Assembly: GCF_902459465.1 (NCBI RefSeq)
Contig: NC_047064.1
Coordinates: forward strand, 1,452,762 to 1,516,761
Length of the DNA stretch: 64,000 nt
Direction of reading: 5' to 3'
Source: Asterias rubens
Lineage: Eukaryota; Echinodermata; Asteroidea; Forcipulatida; Asteriidae
In this document: piece by piece, positions 1 to 12,510 of the stretch
Position numbering within the stretch: the stretch's first letter is position 1
Layout: every line of letters starts with the position of its first letter
Notes under the pieces: generated by a model
Databases searched by the model: none
The model's input: only the letters and a program-made list of their open reading frames with translations
What the model was told of the DNA's origin: nothing
Position numbers and translations under genes: made by a program

Positions 1-93
1 TTTGTGAAATCCACCCCGGGTCACAATGTCTGAATGATATGTTTAAACCATGTCGACGAGAGAACCCAAATTCTTTTCGACTAATTTTGGAAA

Positions 94-109
94 GGGGGGG
101 GGGGGGGGG
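94..109. repeat. poly-G tract
   Basis: This is a run of about 16 G. The rest of positions 1-615 shows no gene, RNA or element I can identify. Confidence 0.9.
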
Positions 110-615
110 CGGAGTAAATGGGACTGCGATGGCTCACATCATTCCAGATACACTCGAAGATTATGCTACACAAAAATGAATACAATAATCTACTCCACTC
201 TTACATTACATCAACGGTGTTAATCCCTTGACATTGATGCATGTTTAGAACAAATCTATGGTAAGTAGGTGTTTTAGGCTGGATTAAGGGTGGGCAGTTA
301 GGATGTCCAAAGACACACCAACAGGAGACGGAACAAGCTATTATCAAGGTCTTCTATTATTATAAGATACAATGGTATCCCACGACTTAATGATTGAATG
401 ATTGAATGGGTGATTAAAAGCTCATTAGAGTTGCATCAGGTCGAGGTATCAATCAACATCTTTATTCTGCATATCATGCTACAAATTACTGAAGGAATAC
501 ACCCCAGAAAAAGGCGGGAAATTAAATACAACTTATTTGTACTCTTCATTTATAATTTAGTGTTCAATTTCACCAACATTAGGTTTATTGACATCCAAAC
601 GATGACTATGCGTTC

Positions 616-950
616 GGACACTAATGGTAATTACTCAAAATAATTGTTAGCATAAAAACCTATTGGTATACGAGCAATGGAGAGCTCTTGATAGTGTAAA
701 ACATTGTGAGAAGTAACGTCGTTTTTAAAAAGATATAATATATCACTCAAATAATAAAATACTTCAGACCTGAAGCTATTTTTAGGCATCTGAAAGCACA
801 CAATAAATATGTGCAACAAAAAGTGTTTTTCTGTCATTATTCTCTTACAACTTCGATGACCTATAATTGAGTCCAAAATCTTCAAAGATTTGTTATTTTA
901 TGCATAATGTTCGGATACATCAAGTTCGATTACTGGTCTTTGACAAATAA
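616..950 (-). mobile_element. TTAA-type MITE copy, diverged
   Basis: The sequence matches the minus-strand orientation of the dispersed element best seen at 3281-3670. It begins with the inverted-end motif (TAATGGTAATTACTCAAAAT) and ends near TGGTCTTTGACAAAT. Both extreme ends are eroded, so no flanking TTAA pair can be seen. It is non-coding. Confidence 0.7.
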
Positions 951-1949
951 AAATCATCTTTACTCGTCATGTTTAATTAGTATTCACAATAACTGAATAC
1001 ATTTATAAAACAATAATTTGAATATATTTATAAAACTTTGTAAAATGTGTAAGTTTAAATGTAGGGCAGCAATGAAATAAATGTGTGCAAATAACTAATA
1101 TGATTGGCATAATCTGTGAGTTTAAGATCAATCTGCTGAAGACATTAGGACTCAACTATTATAAGAAGGACAACAACCCATTCATTGTTCTATGATTTCT
1201 ATTAATCCTTTGTAAGCTAAACAAAGGATCGACACACTATTGTTTTAAAAAACAAGACGATCAGAGCATTCCAGTTGCACTCTCTCGATGACAGTTTTTT
1301 TGTGGCTAGTTTGTTATCGTGACAAACTAAAGATCAAAATAAATACTATGTTCGCAAAACCAACTTTGTAAAATCATTCTTCTTCCCAAGACGTGAGGTC
1401 GAAAGGTTAAAACCCAACTCTTTTCACTCCTCTGTCCTTTTCTCAATCTCCCTTGTTCTTCTATAACAGAAAGTTTCCTCCGATAAATTCGGATTTGAGT
1501 AATTATTGTCCCCGGATATTGGACGGAAAGACTACTTCTCGGATGTAGCTGATAATCTAGGGTAACCTATACCGACGTACTGACCAGGCACTCGGGCCTG
1601 GGAGCTGGCCTCTTTCCCCCGGTAGCCTGAGTGAAGATTCGGTAGTCACAAATTAGGACTTTGGTTATTATGTTCTAATAAAAATTGATTGAAAGTGTCT
1701 TGGTCTTTAAACGGTTGACTGATTGGGACGACTATTGCTTTGTCTTACAGGTTGGGGGTTTGTTGGTATTTGTTTGATGGATTTTAGTAGAGAAGCAGAG
1801 TTTGCAACAGGTTTTTGCTAGAGCCGCGCCATCACATGTAGAAACAAATTACGAGAAAAACTGTGACGAACAATTAGAAGGTGTTTATTGTTCTTCACTC
1901 CGAGTTCAAGTGTAAAATACATGTATTACCATATAAGCAGTATATAGCC
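951..1949. other. no gene identified
   Basis: I see no supported gene, RNA or repeat here. It is AT-rich sequence with short chance ORFs only. Confidence 0.5.
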
Positions 1950-2333
1950 TTAAAGACACTGGACACTAGTGGCAATGGTCAAAGACCAGTCTTCTCACTT
2001 GGTGTATCTCAACATATGCATACAATAATAAACCTGTGAAAATTTGAGCTCAATTGGTCGTCGACGTTGCGAGATAATAATGAAAGAAAATACACCCTTG
2101 TCGCGCGAAGTTGTGTGCTTTTAGAATGCTGATTTCGAGACCTCAAATTCTAAGTCTGAGATGAGGTCTCGAAATCAAATTCGCGGAAAATTACTTCTTT
2201 CTCGAAAACTATGTCACTTCAGAGGGAGCTGTTTCTCTCAGTGTTTTAATAATACTGTCAACAGCTCCCCATTACTCGTTACCAAGTAAGGTTTTATGCT
2301 AATAATTATTTTGAGTTATTACCAAATTTGCAA
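1950..2333 (+). mobile_element. TTAA-type MITE copy
   Basis: The left end reads TTAAAGACACTGGACACTAG and is followed by the family body (CCAGTCTTCTCACTTGGTGT). An internal hairpin around 2140-2180 is built on GAGACCTCAAATTC and its inverted partner. The right end degenerates after TTGAGTTATTACCAAAT, so the right TTAA is lost. Confidence 0.8.
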
Positions 2334-2676
2334 TACCTCCAAACTTACCTTTACTTCATACTTGGTTGTTGAATACCTGATTTGATTGTTAGAGGTGCCA
2401 AGGTTCTGACTTCCAAACATCCAGTCCATCCGTTGACTTTCCAGAGAATGCTTTGGTGTTATAGTTTCCGTTTAGACTGAAGTCTTTTTTTATATTAACT
2501 CACATCTGGCAACCGGATATTCCGTATAATGTTTATATCGTCATCACCTTTAAACACACCTCGATGCAGGCAAGTTTGTGTGTGGGAAATTTAGACAGTT
2601 TGAAAAATTTACAATCCATTCCTCTGAAACGAATATCACTTTAGTGCAGAAAATACTGCTTAACAATTTCTGCTCG

Positions 2677-2704
2677 TATTAATTTTGGTTAACCAAAATT
2701 AATA
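2677..2704. repeat. perfect 28-bp palindrome
   Basis: TATTAATTTTGGTT is followed immediately by its exact reverse complement AACCAAAATTAATA. The flanks give no element boundary. Its function is unknown. Confidence 0.9.
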
Positions 2705-2782
2705 TTCTTTAACCCGATGCAAGTTTAACATCTAGTATAGTTTCTGCTTGGTAAATAGAAGCACGATACCAGCAATGACCAT

Positions 2783-3195
2783 ACAAACCTCCTCGCAAAC
2801 TCCGGTCTTACAATTCTAGTCTCCTTATTGAGCCCATATCCAATCATTCATGGGGAGACCGATCTTTCTCACATGCTGCCCCACGCCTTTGGAACAAATT
2901 GCCAGCACTAGTAAAATCATCTGTTTCTTTAACACAAATTAAGAAAAACCTTAAGACACATCTTTTCAACCAAGTATTTGAGAAAAGGGTTTGATTTCTA
3001 CCCTTCGATGTTTTCTTTGATATTGCATTTGTACTGTATTTATCTTCAACATGTTCTGGATTTCTTCTTAGCTTAGGCTTACGTTTCAATTTTGGTTATT
3101 GTACATGTAAATATTATTCTTTGTATTTAGCGCCATGAGCACTTTGATGGATTTGTGCGCTTTATAAGTTCTCATTATTATTATTATTATTAATG
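2783..3195 (+). mobile_element. LINE 3' remnant (reverse transcriptase C-terminus plus 3' UTR)
   Basis: Reading plus strand from about 2783 gives KPPRKLRSYNSSLL, then GDRSFSHAAPRLWNKLP, then a K/L-rich tail ending FNQVFEKRV and a stop (TGA) near 2992. The GDR-FS-AAP-LWN-LP pattern is characteristic of the C-terminus of CR1/L2/Jockey-type non-LTR retrotransposon polyproteins. The rest of ORF2 is absent, so this is a 5'-truncated dead copy. The 3' UTR ends GTGCGCTTTATAAG followed by ATT repeats (about 3175-3192), a tail style shared with the fragment at 15,180-15,354. Exact clade is uncertain. Confidence 0.75.
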
Positions 3196-3280
3196 ACAGT
3201 ACAGTGAGACGGCATTTTGTATTCTGTTATAATCTTATTCCTGTAATAACAATTTTGTTGCGCTAAGCTATTTCTCATTC

Positions 3281-3670
3281 TTAAAGACACTTGACACTAT
3301 TGGTAATTGTCAAAGACCAGTCTTCTCACTTGGTGTATCTCAACATATGCATAAAATAACAAACCTGTGAAAATTTGAGCTCATTTGGTCGTCGAAGTTG
3401 CGAGATAATAATGAAAGAAAAAAACACACTTGTAACACGAAGTTGTGTGCTTTCAGATGCTTGATTTCAAGACCTCAAATTCTAAATTACTTGAGGTCTC
3501 GAAATCAAATTCATGGAAGATTACTTCTTTCTCGAAAACTACACCACTTCAGAGGGAGCCGTTTCCCACGATGTTTTATACTATCAACCTCTCCCCATTA
3601 CTAGTAATCAAGAAAGGTTGCATGGTAATAATAATTTTGAGTGATTACCAATAGTGTCCACTGCCTTTAA
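3281..3670 (+). mobile_element. TTAA-type MITE, near-complete reference copy
   Basis: The element is flanked by TTAA on both sides (3281-3284 and 3667-3670). The left terminus TTAAAGACACTTGACACTAT is the inverted counterpart of the right terminus ATAGTGTCCACTGCCTTTAA. The body of about 382 bp has no coding capacity. TTAA target duplications with terminal inverted repeats are typical of piggyBac-type transposition, so this is probably a non-autonomous relative. That family assignment is inference. Confidence 0.85.
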
Positions 3671-3786
3671 AGCAAAATAGCATTAAGTTTCAAACGGTGA
3701 CGTTCACCTCTCCCATTTTATCTTACTTTCCCGGTTTCTAAGTTATTATTTTTTTTAAAGACAACCGATAAGATTAATTTACAAAT

Positions 3787-4075
3787 TTAAAGGCAGGGCA
3801 TACTTTTAGTAATTGTTAAAGACTCAGTTGGTGCGTTCAAATATTATGCATATAATGACAAATCTGTGAAAGTTACGGCACAATTGGTCATCGAAGTTGC
3901 TAGAAAATAATGACCCCGCCCCTTAACCAAAAACTGGCCAACACACCCTTGTTTCATAGATTATGCTTTCAGATGCTCTCAGATTAAAATTATTTCATGA
4001 AAAGTCAAGTGCTCTTTCCTTAGTAAATTTTTTTGAATGATGTTGAGCAACTACCAAAAGTACTTACTGCCTTAA
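3787..4075 (+). mobile_element. second TTAA-flanked short element, diverged
   Basis: TTAAAGGCAGGGCATACTTT at the left is matched by an inverted AAGTACTTACTGCCTTAA at the right. The body resembles the main MITE only loosely (GACTCAGTTGGTGCGTTCAA, CAAATCTGTGAAAGTT). It looks like an older or sister subfamily. Confidence 0.6.
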
Positions 4076-5509
4076 ATGGTATGGACGAAAAGCATACAAA
4101 CTACATTACTTTAAAAGGGGGATCGTTTCGAGCAATGCTGAGTAATATCAACCGCTCCCAATGCTCTTTACCAAATACGTTGTCTTGGTCATTAACCGCA
4201 AGAGTATTATAACTAAAGTACACATTGCCTGTTCGGATGCATCTGTGTGAAATGTGTGTTACTGTTGATCCCGGATGCCAGGGTAGTACATGTAATACCA
4301 GGTAGGAAAAACGGAAAATGCAGGTTTTGTGCCACCTTGTATACCATCACAGACGACGTCCAGGTCAAATCAAAATGGAAAATGCGACTTTGTTCTGTTG
4401 ACCTGATGTTAAACCGAAACACACCATTGACTAAACGAAACGAAAACACCAAACGATAACGAAAGTTGTAGCTTCAGAACAAGTTAACTGTATCCTTGTT
4501 TTGCCTTATGGAATCATTCCCTATACAAGCTGTGCTTAGCAGTTATTGCATTATGCTTAGCTGTTATGTATTTAATTTTCACTGATTTATTTGTTTGTTT
4601 ATTCATTCATTCATTCATTCGTTTAGGCTGGTATAAAACATTACAAAACAATATACAGAAAACAATTAGACAAACAATTACGAAAAATCGAAAATATGTA
4701 AAAATACAAAACAATAAGCAGCGCAGTGATTGCCCCAAAACGAACTAAATCACTATTTAAAAGAGCAATCCGCTTCAAAATTAATTTTGCGAATCCAAAG
4801 AAGCAAGGGTGATTTAACAAATTAATATTAATAATATACATATGTTTTTAAGGCCGGGTTTTCAAATGTTGTTTTTTGTAGGTTTTAATATTTTTTTCGG
4901 AAATATTAAAACAGAAAGTATCGGAGCGTTCTACATCGAAATTCAGGTTTAAATTTTACACGGTCTATAATCAATAATATTCTACCAAACCCTAATCATC
5001 CATAGAGATATTTCCGAATAAATATCAAAATAAAACAGCATTTGAAGACCCCGCTAAAAAAAATCACTTGCTTGGTTCGATTCGCGATTCGCAAACACCA
5101 AATTTATTTCAGAATTATTTTTGGAAAGTATCGATTTGCGAAGAAATTAATTGAAGCAAAATAAGAATTTGTTCCTTTCTAACATAATGAAATCATATTT
5201 ATTTCAAAATTATTTTTGGAAAGCAAAGATTACTCCGAAGCAAATTGTTAAAGGCAAAATAAGAATCTGTTCCTCCCTGGCATTCTTTAATCTTTTCAAG
5301 ACCGTATAACGCAGAGTTTCCTCCCTGGGCCTGCGCGGCTCCCAACGATAAGCTATTTTTCATGCCAAGGAGATTTTCAGTCCAGATCGCTTTGCGGTGA
5401 AAGACACAGTACTGACTGACGTCCACTAACGCGGTTACCCGACGTTTCATCACCCTTATCGGGGGTTTCATCATTTTCAACGAGGGCAAGGGGCTTGGTG
5501 GTAGGGGGT
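4076..5509. other. no gene identified
   Basis: There is no supported gene. An (ATTC)5 microsatellite lies at 4601-4620, and 4088-4190 has faint similarity to the MITE 3' half. Confidence 0.5.
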
Positions 5510-5690
5510 AGGGCAGTCAGGTTGGCTGAGTGGTTTCTGTCACTGCCTAGCACCTCTATGGACCCCGGTTCGATTCCTGGACCGGAGTGGATTTGTTTAG
5601 TCCCTCACTGACTGCGTGGGTTTTCTGTACGGTTTTCCTCCAATGTCTAAAACTGACATTTCTTCATTTTGTCTTCTTAACAAAAAGTTG
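5510..5690 (+). mobile_element. tRNA-derived SINE
   Basis: A tRNA-like head (GGTTGGCTGAGTGG as A box, GGTTCGATTCC at 5568-5578 as B box) is followed by a body, GTGGATTTGTTTAGTCCCTC then GTGGGTTTTCTGTACGG. The same body is shared with the copy at 6660-6880. The tRNA-like acceptor does not close, so it is not a tRNA gene. Confidence 0.7.
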
Positions 5691-6174
5691 GTGTGATGTT
5701 TCCATTTGGATGCTTTGCTGACTATAACTAAAGGGGGGGGGGGGGGGGTATGAACGCACCCTCTAGCTGCCCTGCATAACAGTTTGCCTTCCTTGAAATA
5801 ACAATGACCCAACCCACTTTCTACGAGATAAACACATGCATGAAACCAATCTTGTCGACAAAACAGCGACGATACTTTGGGTAAAATGTTCAGGGGGCAC
5901 GAGGGGTGCACTGTTGTTTTTATGGAGGCATCATTTTATGTAAGTTTACTATTTTAATAAAATAATCTGGCGTGAGTGTAAAATAAGTATTTTTTTAACT
6001 GTAAATGAAAGAATAATTTCCAAAACATTAAAATTATCACTTTAAGCTTATGAAATGGAACCTTAGTTGCGTCGCTTCCGTTAAAGCTGGATTGGTTTAA
6101 GTTCAAAGCACTTGACACGTGGATGTTTGACGCTTGAGAAATGCTTTAGGCCAGAACTATTTTATTATTTGGGG
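5691..6174. other. no gene identified
   Basis: A poly-G tract lies near 5732-5748. Otherwise nothing is recognisable. Confidence 0.5.
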
Positions 6175-6333
6175 TGAGAAATTACCTCCTTCTCAAAAAC
6201 TACGTTACTTCAGAGGGAGCCGTTTCTCACAGTGTTTTATATACTACCAACAGCTCTCCGTTGCTTGTCACCAAGTAAGTTTTTAAGCTGATAATTATTT
6301 TGAACAATTACCAATAGTGTCCAGTGCCTTTAA
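6175..6333 (+). mobile_element. TTAA-type MITE, 3' half only
   Basis: The fragment begins inside the body (GAGAAATTACCTCCTTCTCA) and runs to the canonical right end AGTGTCCAGTGCC plus TTAA at 6330-6333. The 5' half is missing. Confidence 0.8.
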
Positions 6334-6659
6334 AGGCTATGAAATGTAACCTTAGTTGCACTGCTTCGATAAAAAGCTGGATTGGTTTCAGTTAAGGGAC
6401 TTTTGAGTGGGTGTACATAGACTATGATTCTGCAGATCGGTTTCAAAACATTATTTTGTAACGAAAACCAAAGCGTAGGTGTAAAAAGAAAATAAACAAC
6501 TCCCGGTAATAAAATGTTTACTATCTGTAAGTTCCTTCTGCTGCAAACCGAAATATAAAATATATATTGATATTATCGTCATCGGAATTAGCCTTTTTTA
6601 GCGGTTTCGTCCCTATAGGTGAATTTTATTGTATCTTTCGTGATACTCTTTCGTTTTTG

Positions 6660-6880
6660 GTTTGGCGTTATGGTACCTTTCCTCGCCTTCCACCTCTAAG
6701 AACCTGGTTCGAATCCCACGACGGGCACTCTGTGGATTGGGTGTTCAGTCTCAACCTTACTGGGTGGGTTTTACCTGGACAAATTTTACTTTGGTTTTCC
6801 TCACACATGTAAAACTGAAACTGTCTTCCGTTTGTTCTCTCCATTGGGTTCTTGGATGGTACATTCCTGGCTTCACAACC
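6660..6880 (+). mobile_element. tRNA-derived SINE, same family as 5510-5690
   Basis: The B box is GGTTCGAATCC (6707-6717). The downstream body (CTGTGGATTGGGTG, ACTGGGTGGGTTTTACC, TTTTCCTCACACATG) parallels the first copy with indels. The A-box region is degraded. Confidence 0.65.
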
Positions 6881-7705
6881 ATAATATATTAAAATAAATG
6901 AAATACAAAATTATCATTACGTTGACAAACAGCAAACCTGACGTAACTTCATAGCCTCAGTACTGGATACTTATTCTGAATTTTTTTATACTTGCGTGTC
7001 CTTGTTAAAACTAATTATTTAGAGTTTAATGCGGGATTTCAAAAGTGTGGATATCATCAGAACTTGTCACGTTGTTTGCATCCTTAATAATTATCTTCGG
7101 ATCTTTGTTGATTTCTCTTTCGTCATCAATTAGATTTATTAGAAACATCCATGGATTTTGTGTCAAATGTCTTGAGATTTCTTTCTGGTTAAGGGTACAT
7201 CGTGTAGTTGTCAGATATTGGCTGTGTTGTCTCAATTAAGAGACCGATATGAAAATGGTTTTGGGGTGGTGCATGGTTGCCTTTTTTGTCTAGGGAATGG
7301 TTGGTGGTTAAAGGACATTTGAATTTCACTCTGTTGAGATTACGCCTGGGTTCAATTTCCAAGAGCTGCTTAAGCACAAAAGTACACCAACATTAGAATA
7401 AGGTTAGCAGCGAAACACGTCACACGTACACTTGTTCCTTTCTGCTCATTCCTGCTTAGCAGACAATTGCTGAGTATCTGCCTGTACTGTAAGTGACCCT
7501 ACGAAATACCTGCTCAGAATTATACCCAGGCGACAAAGGGTAATTCGTTTTTCGGAGGGGTGCTGCAAACGACAAAATCTGAAGTAGCACTAATTGTAAA
7601 ATAGTTCCTCCACTTTTCAAGTTGAAGAATCGTAAAATTTGTATTTCGTTGGTTTCACCAATAACTAAGAGAAAAGCAGCATCACAACATTGTTTTGAGT
7701 GTAAG

Positions 7706-7771
7706 TCAAACAAACAAACAAACAAACAAACAAACAAACAAACAAACAAACAAACAAACAAACAAACAAAC
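7706..7771. repeat. (CAAA)n microsatellite
   Basis: There are about 16 nearly perfect CAAA units. On the complementary strand this produces a spurious Phe-Val-Cys-Leu repeat ORF. Confidence 0.95.
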
Positions 7772-7880
7772 TGGTGAATCCATGAAAAATCATCCACTCA
7801 AAGGATAGGGTCAAGATATGACGTCACATCGTTGTTTTCTTTGACACGATGGTATCAACATTGATGTCTCTTCTGGGGTG

Positions 7881-8012
7881 GGTTTCACAAAGAGTTGGGA
7901 CTAGTCTTATCTCGAGTTACTCGTCCTAACTTTTGTTTAGGACTAGCTGTACGTTTTTGATATCTCTTAGGACTAGTCCTTAGTTAGGACTAGTCCTAAC
8001 TCTTTGTGAAAT
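7881..8012. mobile_element. small foldback (hairpin) element
   Basis: The left arm GGTTTCACAAAGAGTTGGGA is inverted at the right end as CCTAACTCTTTGTGAAATC, with repeated GGACTAGTCCT motifs between. A relative lies at 50,407-50,567. It is non-coding. Confidence 0.65.
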
Positions 8013-9094
8013 CGACTTTGTGAAATGTAAAATAACTCAAGGGCTGAATCACGGTGACATAAAGGTGTATGTATATTAAGAGACCGATATGAAGATGGTT
8101 TATGTATACCCCACAAAAGTCCAAAAGATAGCCCGAAACGAATATAAGTGTATGGGGTGGGGCAGCACGGTGCCGTGGTTGGGGTGGGGAAACGGGTCGG
8201 GAGCGGGTAGGGGGCGCGGGGTTGGGGCAATGTTGTAATCGGTGTGTTCGCAACTTCAATGGAGTTAAGCCCCTATGCCCACGGCCGGCATATTCCCTAA
8301 GGTTTGGTCTGGGGGATGTGTCCTATGAAGTTATCTACACTACAGGTGCCAGCGAATCCAAGATAACAGATCGAAGAACCTGTACGGCTAGCGAGAGGCA
8401 GGCACTCAGGCTGTCTGTAAATTAACCTGCTGTTCCTGACTGTCTGGTCAGTGGTTTAACCGGGCTGGGCCTGGTCTCGATCGGAGCTGATTGTCCAAAA
8501 CCAACTTTGACAAATACCTTCAGAAGCTGTGAAAACTACATCGCGTGGCGAGACACTTGAATAGTTGGGTGGCGGGCGGTAGAGGGAAGCTGACAGGGTG
8601 CGAGGGGGGTATGGGGGAGGGGGGTTGTCGAGGTACTGCTTAGGGGGAGGTTTTGGCCGAAGAGATTTAGCATACATCATTCGTGTGTGAGACTGCGACT
8701 TCCTGTAAACCAAACACGAGAGCCTTCCGTCAAACCGAGACTGCTTCAATCATGTTTGTTTCCCTGTGTATCGATGTGATTTTCTCATTGATATATCCTT
8801 TGCATGATATGGAGTATTTTACCGGCAATTTACTCTTTTCACAACCAACGAAAGCCACAATAGAGATAAAAATGGTGTCACAGCAAATGAGCAAACTTTA
8901 TCCCGGTATATGCAAGTCTCCTATCCGAACCCTCACTCGATGTGAAGTTGGGGGATATAACCCAAATAAGGTAACATTTTAGGGCGCATATAATGGGCGG
9001 TACATTTTGCTCTTGGGGCACTTCTGGCCAATTAAATCACTCGATATGTGTGAGAGAAACGTGCAGATATGCTTATTTCTTGTAGAAAAAATAG
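8013..9094. other. no gene identified
   Basis: There is no supported gene. A stretch of about 20 bp (AAGAGACCGATATGAA) at about 8080 duplicates one at about 7238. G-rich low-complexity tracts lie at 8160-8230 and 8570-8650. Confidence 0.5.
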
Positions 9095-9489
9095 TTAAAG
9101 ACACTGGACACCTTTGGTAATTGCCAAAGACCAGTCTTCTCACTTGGTGTCTCTCAACAAATGCACAAATTAACAAACCTATGAACATTTGAACTCAATG
9201 TGTTGTCGAGGTTATGCGAGATAATATTGGAAGAAAAAGCACCCTCGTTCATACGAAGTTTTGTGCTTTCAAAATGCTTGATTTTGGGACCTCAAAATCT
9301 AATTCTGAGGTCTCGAAATCAAATTCAAATATTTTAGTGGAAAATTACTTCCCCTTGAAAACAACGTTACTTCAGAGGGAGCCGTTTCTCACAATGTTTT
9401 ATACTGTCATCAGCCCTTTGGTTGTTACAAAGTAAGTTTTGACGATAACAATTTTTCGAGTAATTACCAATAGTGTCCAGTGCCTTTAA
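9095..9489 (+). mobile_element. TTAA-type MITE, complete
   Basis: TTAA flanks lie at 9095-9098 and 9486-9489. The ends are TTAAAGACACTGGACACC and AGTGTCCAGTGCCTTTAA. The body matches the copy at 3281-3670. Confidence 0.85.
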
Positions 9490-9959
9490 ACGGTGTCTTG
9501 CAGATGGAAGATTAAAAATCAAAGTTAGAAACTATTTTCAAAATAGATGTTTGTGAAATCAAAATGAAAACCCGTTTTAGAAAAAATATTTCTCATCATT
9601 TGGAATGCTGGTTCACTTCAACGACACACAAAGCGGGACATAAGTAATAAGGAAGGAAATGTTCATGGAATTGCAAAGGAAACCAATAATTTTCTAAGCA
9701 TTCCAAACAGTACAAACCGATCCGCCAGGTTGGGAACTAAACCAACACTCGGCTCCATGTCTTTAGATTTATTTCCTGTGGTTGTTTTTGTTGTCCCAGT
9801 GTTTTTAAGCGAACCCTGTGGGAAAGTGTACGTTGTTGAGAGTAGACCACGCCCTGTTGGTTCAAGTTAAGTTAAAAACACGGACACAAACATCGACGGG
9901 TGGCTATAATTAAGACAAAGAAAACCTGTTTTTTCTCTAAACATTATGGCAATTTTTCA

Positions 9960-10241
9960 AAGATAACTCAAAATAGTTGTTAGCATATAAAACTTACTTA
10001 AACGGGCAATGGTGAGCTGTTGATAGTAAAAAACATTGTGAGAAACGGCTCCCTCTGAAGTAACGTAGTTTTTGAGAAAGAGGTGAAAGTACACAGATTT
10101 CAGTGTTTTTTTTTCTTTATTCTCTCGCAACTTCGAAGACCGATTAAGTCAAAATGTTCACCGATTTTGTATTCTATGCATAATTTGCGACACACCAAGT
10201 GAGGATACTGGTCAATTTCCAAAGATGTCTAGTGCATTTAC
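9960..10241 (-). mobile_element. TTAA-type MITE, diverged
   Basis: The minus-orientation body (CTCAAAATAGTTGTTAGC, GAGAAACGGCTCCCTCTGAA) runs to GATGTCTAGTGCATTTA, a decayed terminus. Neither TTAA flank is intact. Confidence 0.75.
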
Positions 10242-11009
10242 AGGTAGGATTGTTGATTGGTAAATACAATTGTCCTTAATTTATTGGTAAGAAGCACTTC
10301 AGTGTTTATATAATATAAACCATTTCGAGAAAGGGTTCAATACGAAGTAATACAGTTTGGATAAATTCTCACCCCAAAAAATATTTGAATATGAGCCTCA
10401 GATTTCTGAGGGTTGGCTGAAAATTCAAATGACCGTGGTTTCCTTTCGCGAATGCTGCGGCCAGAGATGCGGTTGGTACGCGCTGTCACCTTGCTAAATA
10501 TGGATAAATTTGACGAGATGAAAATTCAGTGACAGTTTGTTGCTGGTTTCTCATGGATAAAGGTGACTTTTATTGTCTTTCTGGATAATGTTGTCGATCA
10601 ATCAATATTATCTTGATAAAACCACACAATGACCTTACCTTTAAAGGGAAGTAGACCGACCATTTCGGATGCAGCTCTTCAAATTCTGGGTAAATGGTTA
10701 AGGGATTAGGTCATTTCAACCTAGTTTTCTTTTAAAATGAACTTGTGTTTTGTTCTGAGGCGCACGTATAACCAATCACAGTATTGTTGAATAAAAGAAA
10801 ACAAAGAAACAACAAAACATTTGTTTTAGCATTCATCGCCTCGGTGAGATTGTAGATTTATTGGGGGGGGGGGGGGGTGGCAGGTATACCTCTTCCTATT
10901 CCGCTCCCCCAATCACTAACCCAGCGCACTATGTGTTCATTGTTTTAGCAGCTTGTATTTCATGGACTTTCATAATGTAATATATTTTTAGCACTTTCAC
11001 TGCTCTGGA
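10242..11009. other. no gene identified
   Basis: A poly-G tract lies at about 10,862-10,877. Nothing else can be supported. Confidence 0.5.
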
Positions 11010-11149
11010 ATTGTAATGGTCGTGGGTTCGATTCGCACTCGAGTAATTTGCCTGTGATTTGTATCAAAGAACTCGGGACAATACTGAGTATTCAGTGCTA
11101 ACATACGTCGGTGTAAGAGTAAAACCAAAATTGATAGACTTTCATTTCG
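11010..11149 (+). mobile_element. tRNA-derived SINE fragment
   Basis: A B-box-like GGTCGTGGGTTCGATTCGCA is followed by GCCTGTGATTTGTATCAAAG and ACATACGTCGGTGTAAGAG. Only the 3' part of the tRNA-like head remains. The TTAA-flanked element immediately downstream begins at its end. A related fragment lies at 36,340-36,440. Confidence 0.55.
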
Positions 11150-11532
11150 TTAAAGGAACATTACATAATTGGTTTTATTTCTAACAAAACAGTTGCTGGC
11201 AGTGTAAGCACTTTATGTAATCCACCACATACATAAACTGACAAACCTGTAGAAGTTTGAAATCTATTGGCCATCTCGGTCACGAGAAATAAGTTTAAAC
11301 CCGATAACACATTTTGCATGACATCGATTAAACAAAATGGATAAAACGCTCACAGAGCGATAAACTCCAAACGGAAAATTAATTCGTTTCTCATCAAATA
11401 TGACATTTCATACAGAAATATCCCAATAAATGTTTTCTATTATCATCATCATTATGACTGTTTAAGTTTTATAAAAATCTGTGATCTTAGACGATTTTTT
11501 TCTTCTTACCAATACTGTAATGTTCCTTTTAA
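11150..11532. mobile_element. TTAA-flanked MITE, different family
   Basis: TTAA at 11,150 and at 11,529-11,532 bracket terminal inverted repeats AAAGGAACATTACA / TGTAATGTTCCTTTT. The 375-bp interior is non-coding and unlike the main MITE family. It sits directly at the end of a SINE. Confidence 0.75.
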
Positions 11533-12510
11533 GAACTGTTGTTTGTTTGATAATGTCCATAGATGAACCATTGGAAGACTTTGTGTTTATCCATCGCACA
11601 AAGTTATAGCTTGAGGAATCATCTTGCTGGATATAAGAACAACAACAAGTTTCTATCTATCTTTGAAAACACATTACCAAAGTTCAAAAGGAACAGCCTT
11701 TTAAACCACGACTTGTGCACCTTTAAAAAGCCCCCTCAAAACCAGACGAGTGGTGATCATTACATCGGACATTAGCAGAACATTTCCACTTTGTTTTTCT
11801 CAAGGCATGTTATTGCCATCTTTTGAGGATACTCCCTCGTTTAGCAGTCAAAACCATAACAAGGTGAACCAACATTGCGCTCAAATTGATGTTTCAAATC
11901 GCAGCCCACCTGGGAGGCTATAAGAAGGTAACTTTCAGGACCCCTTAACTCTCCCTAGATGTACCCCAACGGCAGTGACTAAGCAATTCTTGACTTAGTA
12001 ATTGTCATACCCATGAAATTGCTATCCCCCGGGGGACGCAACCCCGCTTTCCCCCCAAAGGAAACTGAAAAAGCGTGCGTGTTCGAAAGCACGTGTTCAA
12101 GGGAGCACCGGGTTCGGAAGACCTTGATTTTTTTTGGCTGGGTGAATAGAAAAAAAAAACATACAATAAGAATCATTGGGAAAAAAATCATATAAAACTT
12201 GATGTTCGGGGTGTGGTGATGTTAAACTATACTTGATTTATAGACGACCTATATTGCGCCCCTCAAAAGTCTGATGTGACTGTGTGTTGATGGGGAAACA
12301 AGCAATCTAGAACTATCAAGAGAACGGTCTAGTCCTTTTCCTAAATCGGAGTAGGCTTATTACAGAAAATTAAGATCCGGAACGCTGGAGAGTAATAAAA
12401 GATGAAGATATAAACGCAGAGCAAATTTTGGTTTCATTTCATTTTCAATGATAAAGATAAGATAAGACTTGAGTTTCCGTGTAAAAGATTAGCATCTGGC
12501 GTTCGACATA
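11533..12510. other. no gene identified
   Basis: Only chance ORFs are present, and nothing was recognised. Confidence 0.5.

Noticed and set aside
7456-7797. ORF with FVCL repeats
   Set aside because: It is translation of the CAAA microsatellite on the complementary strand.
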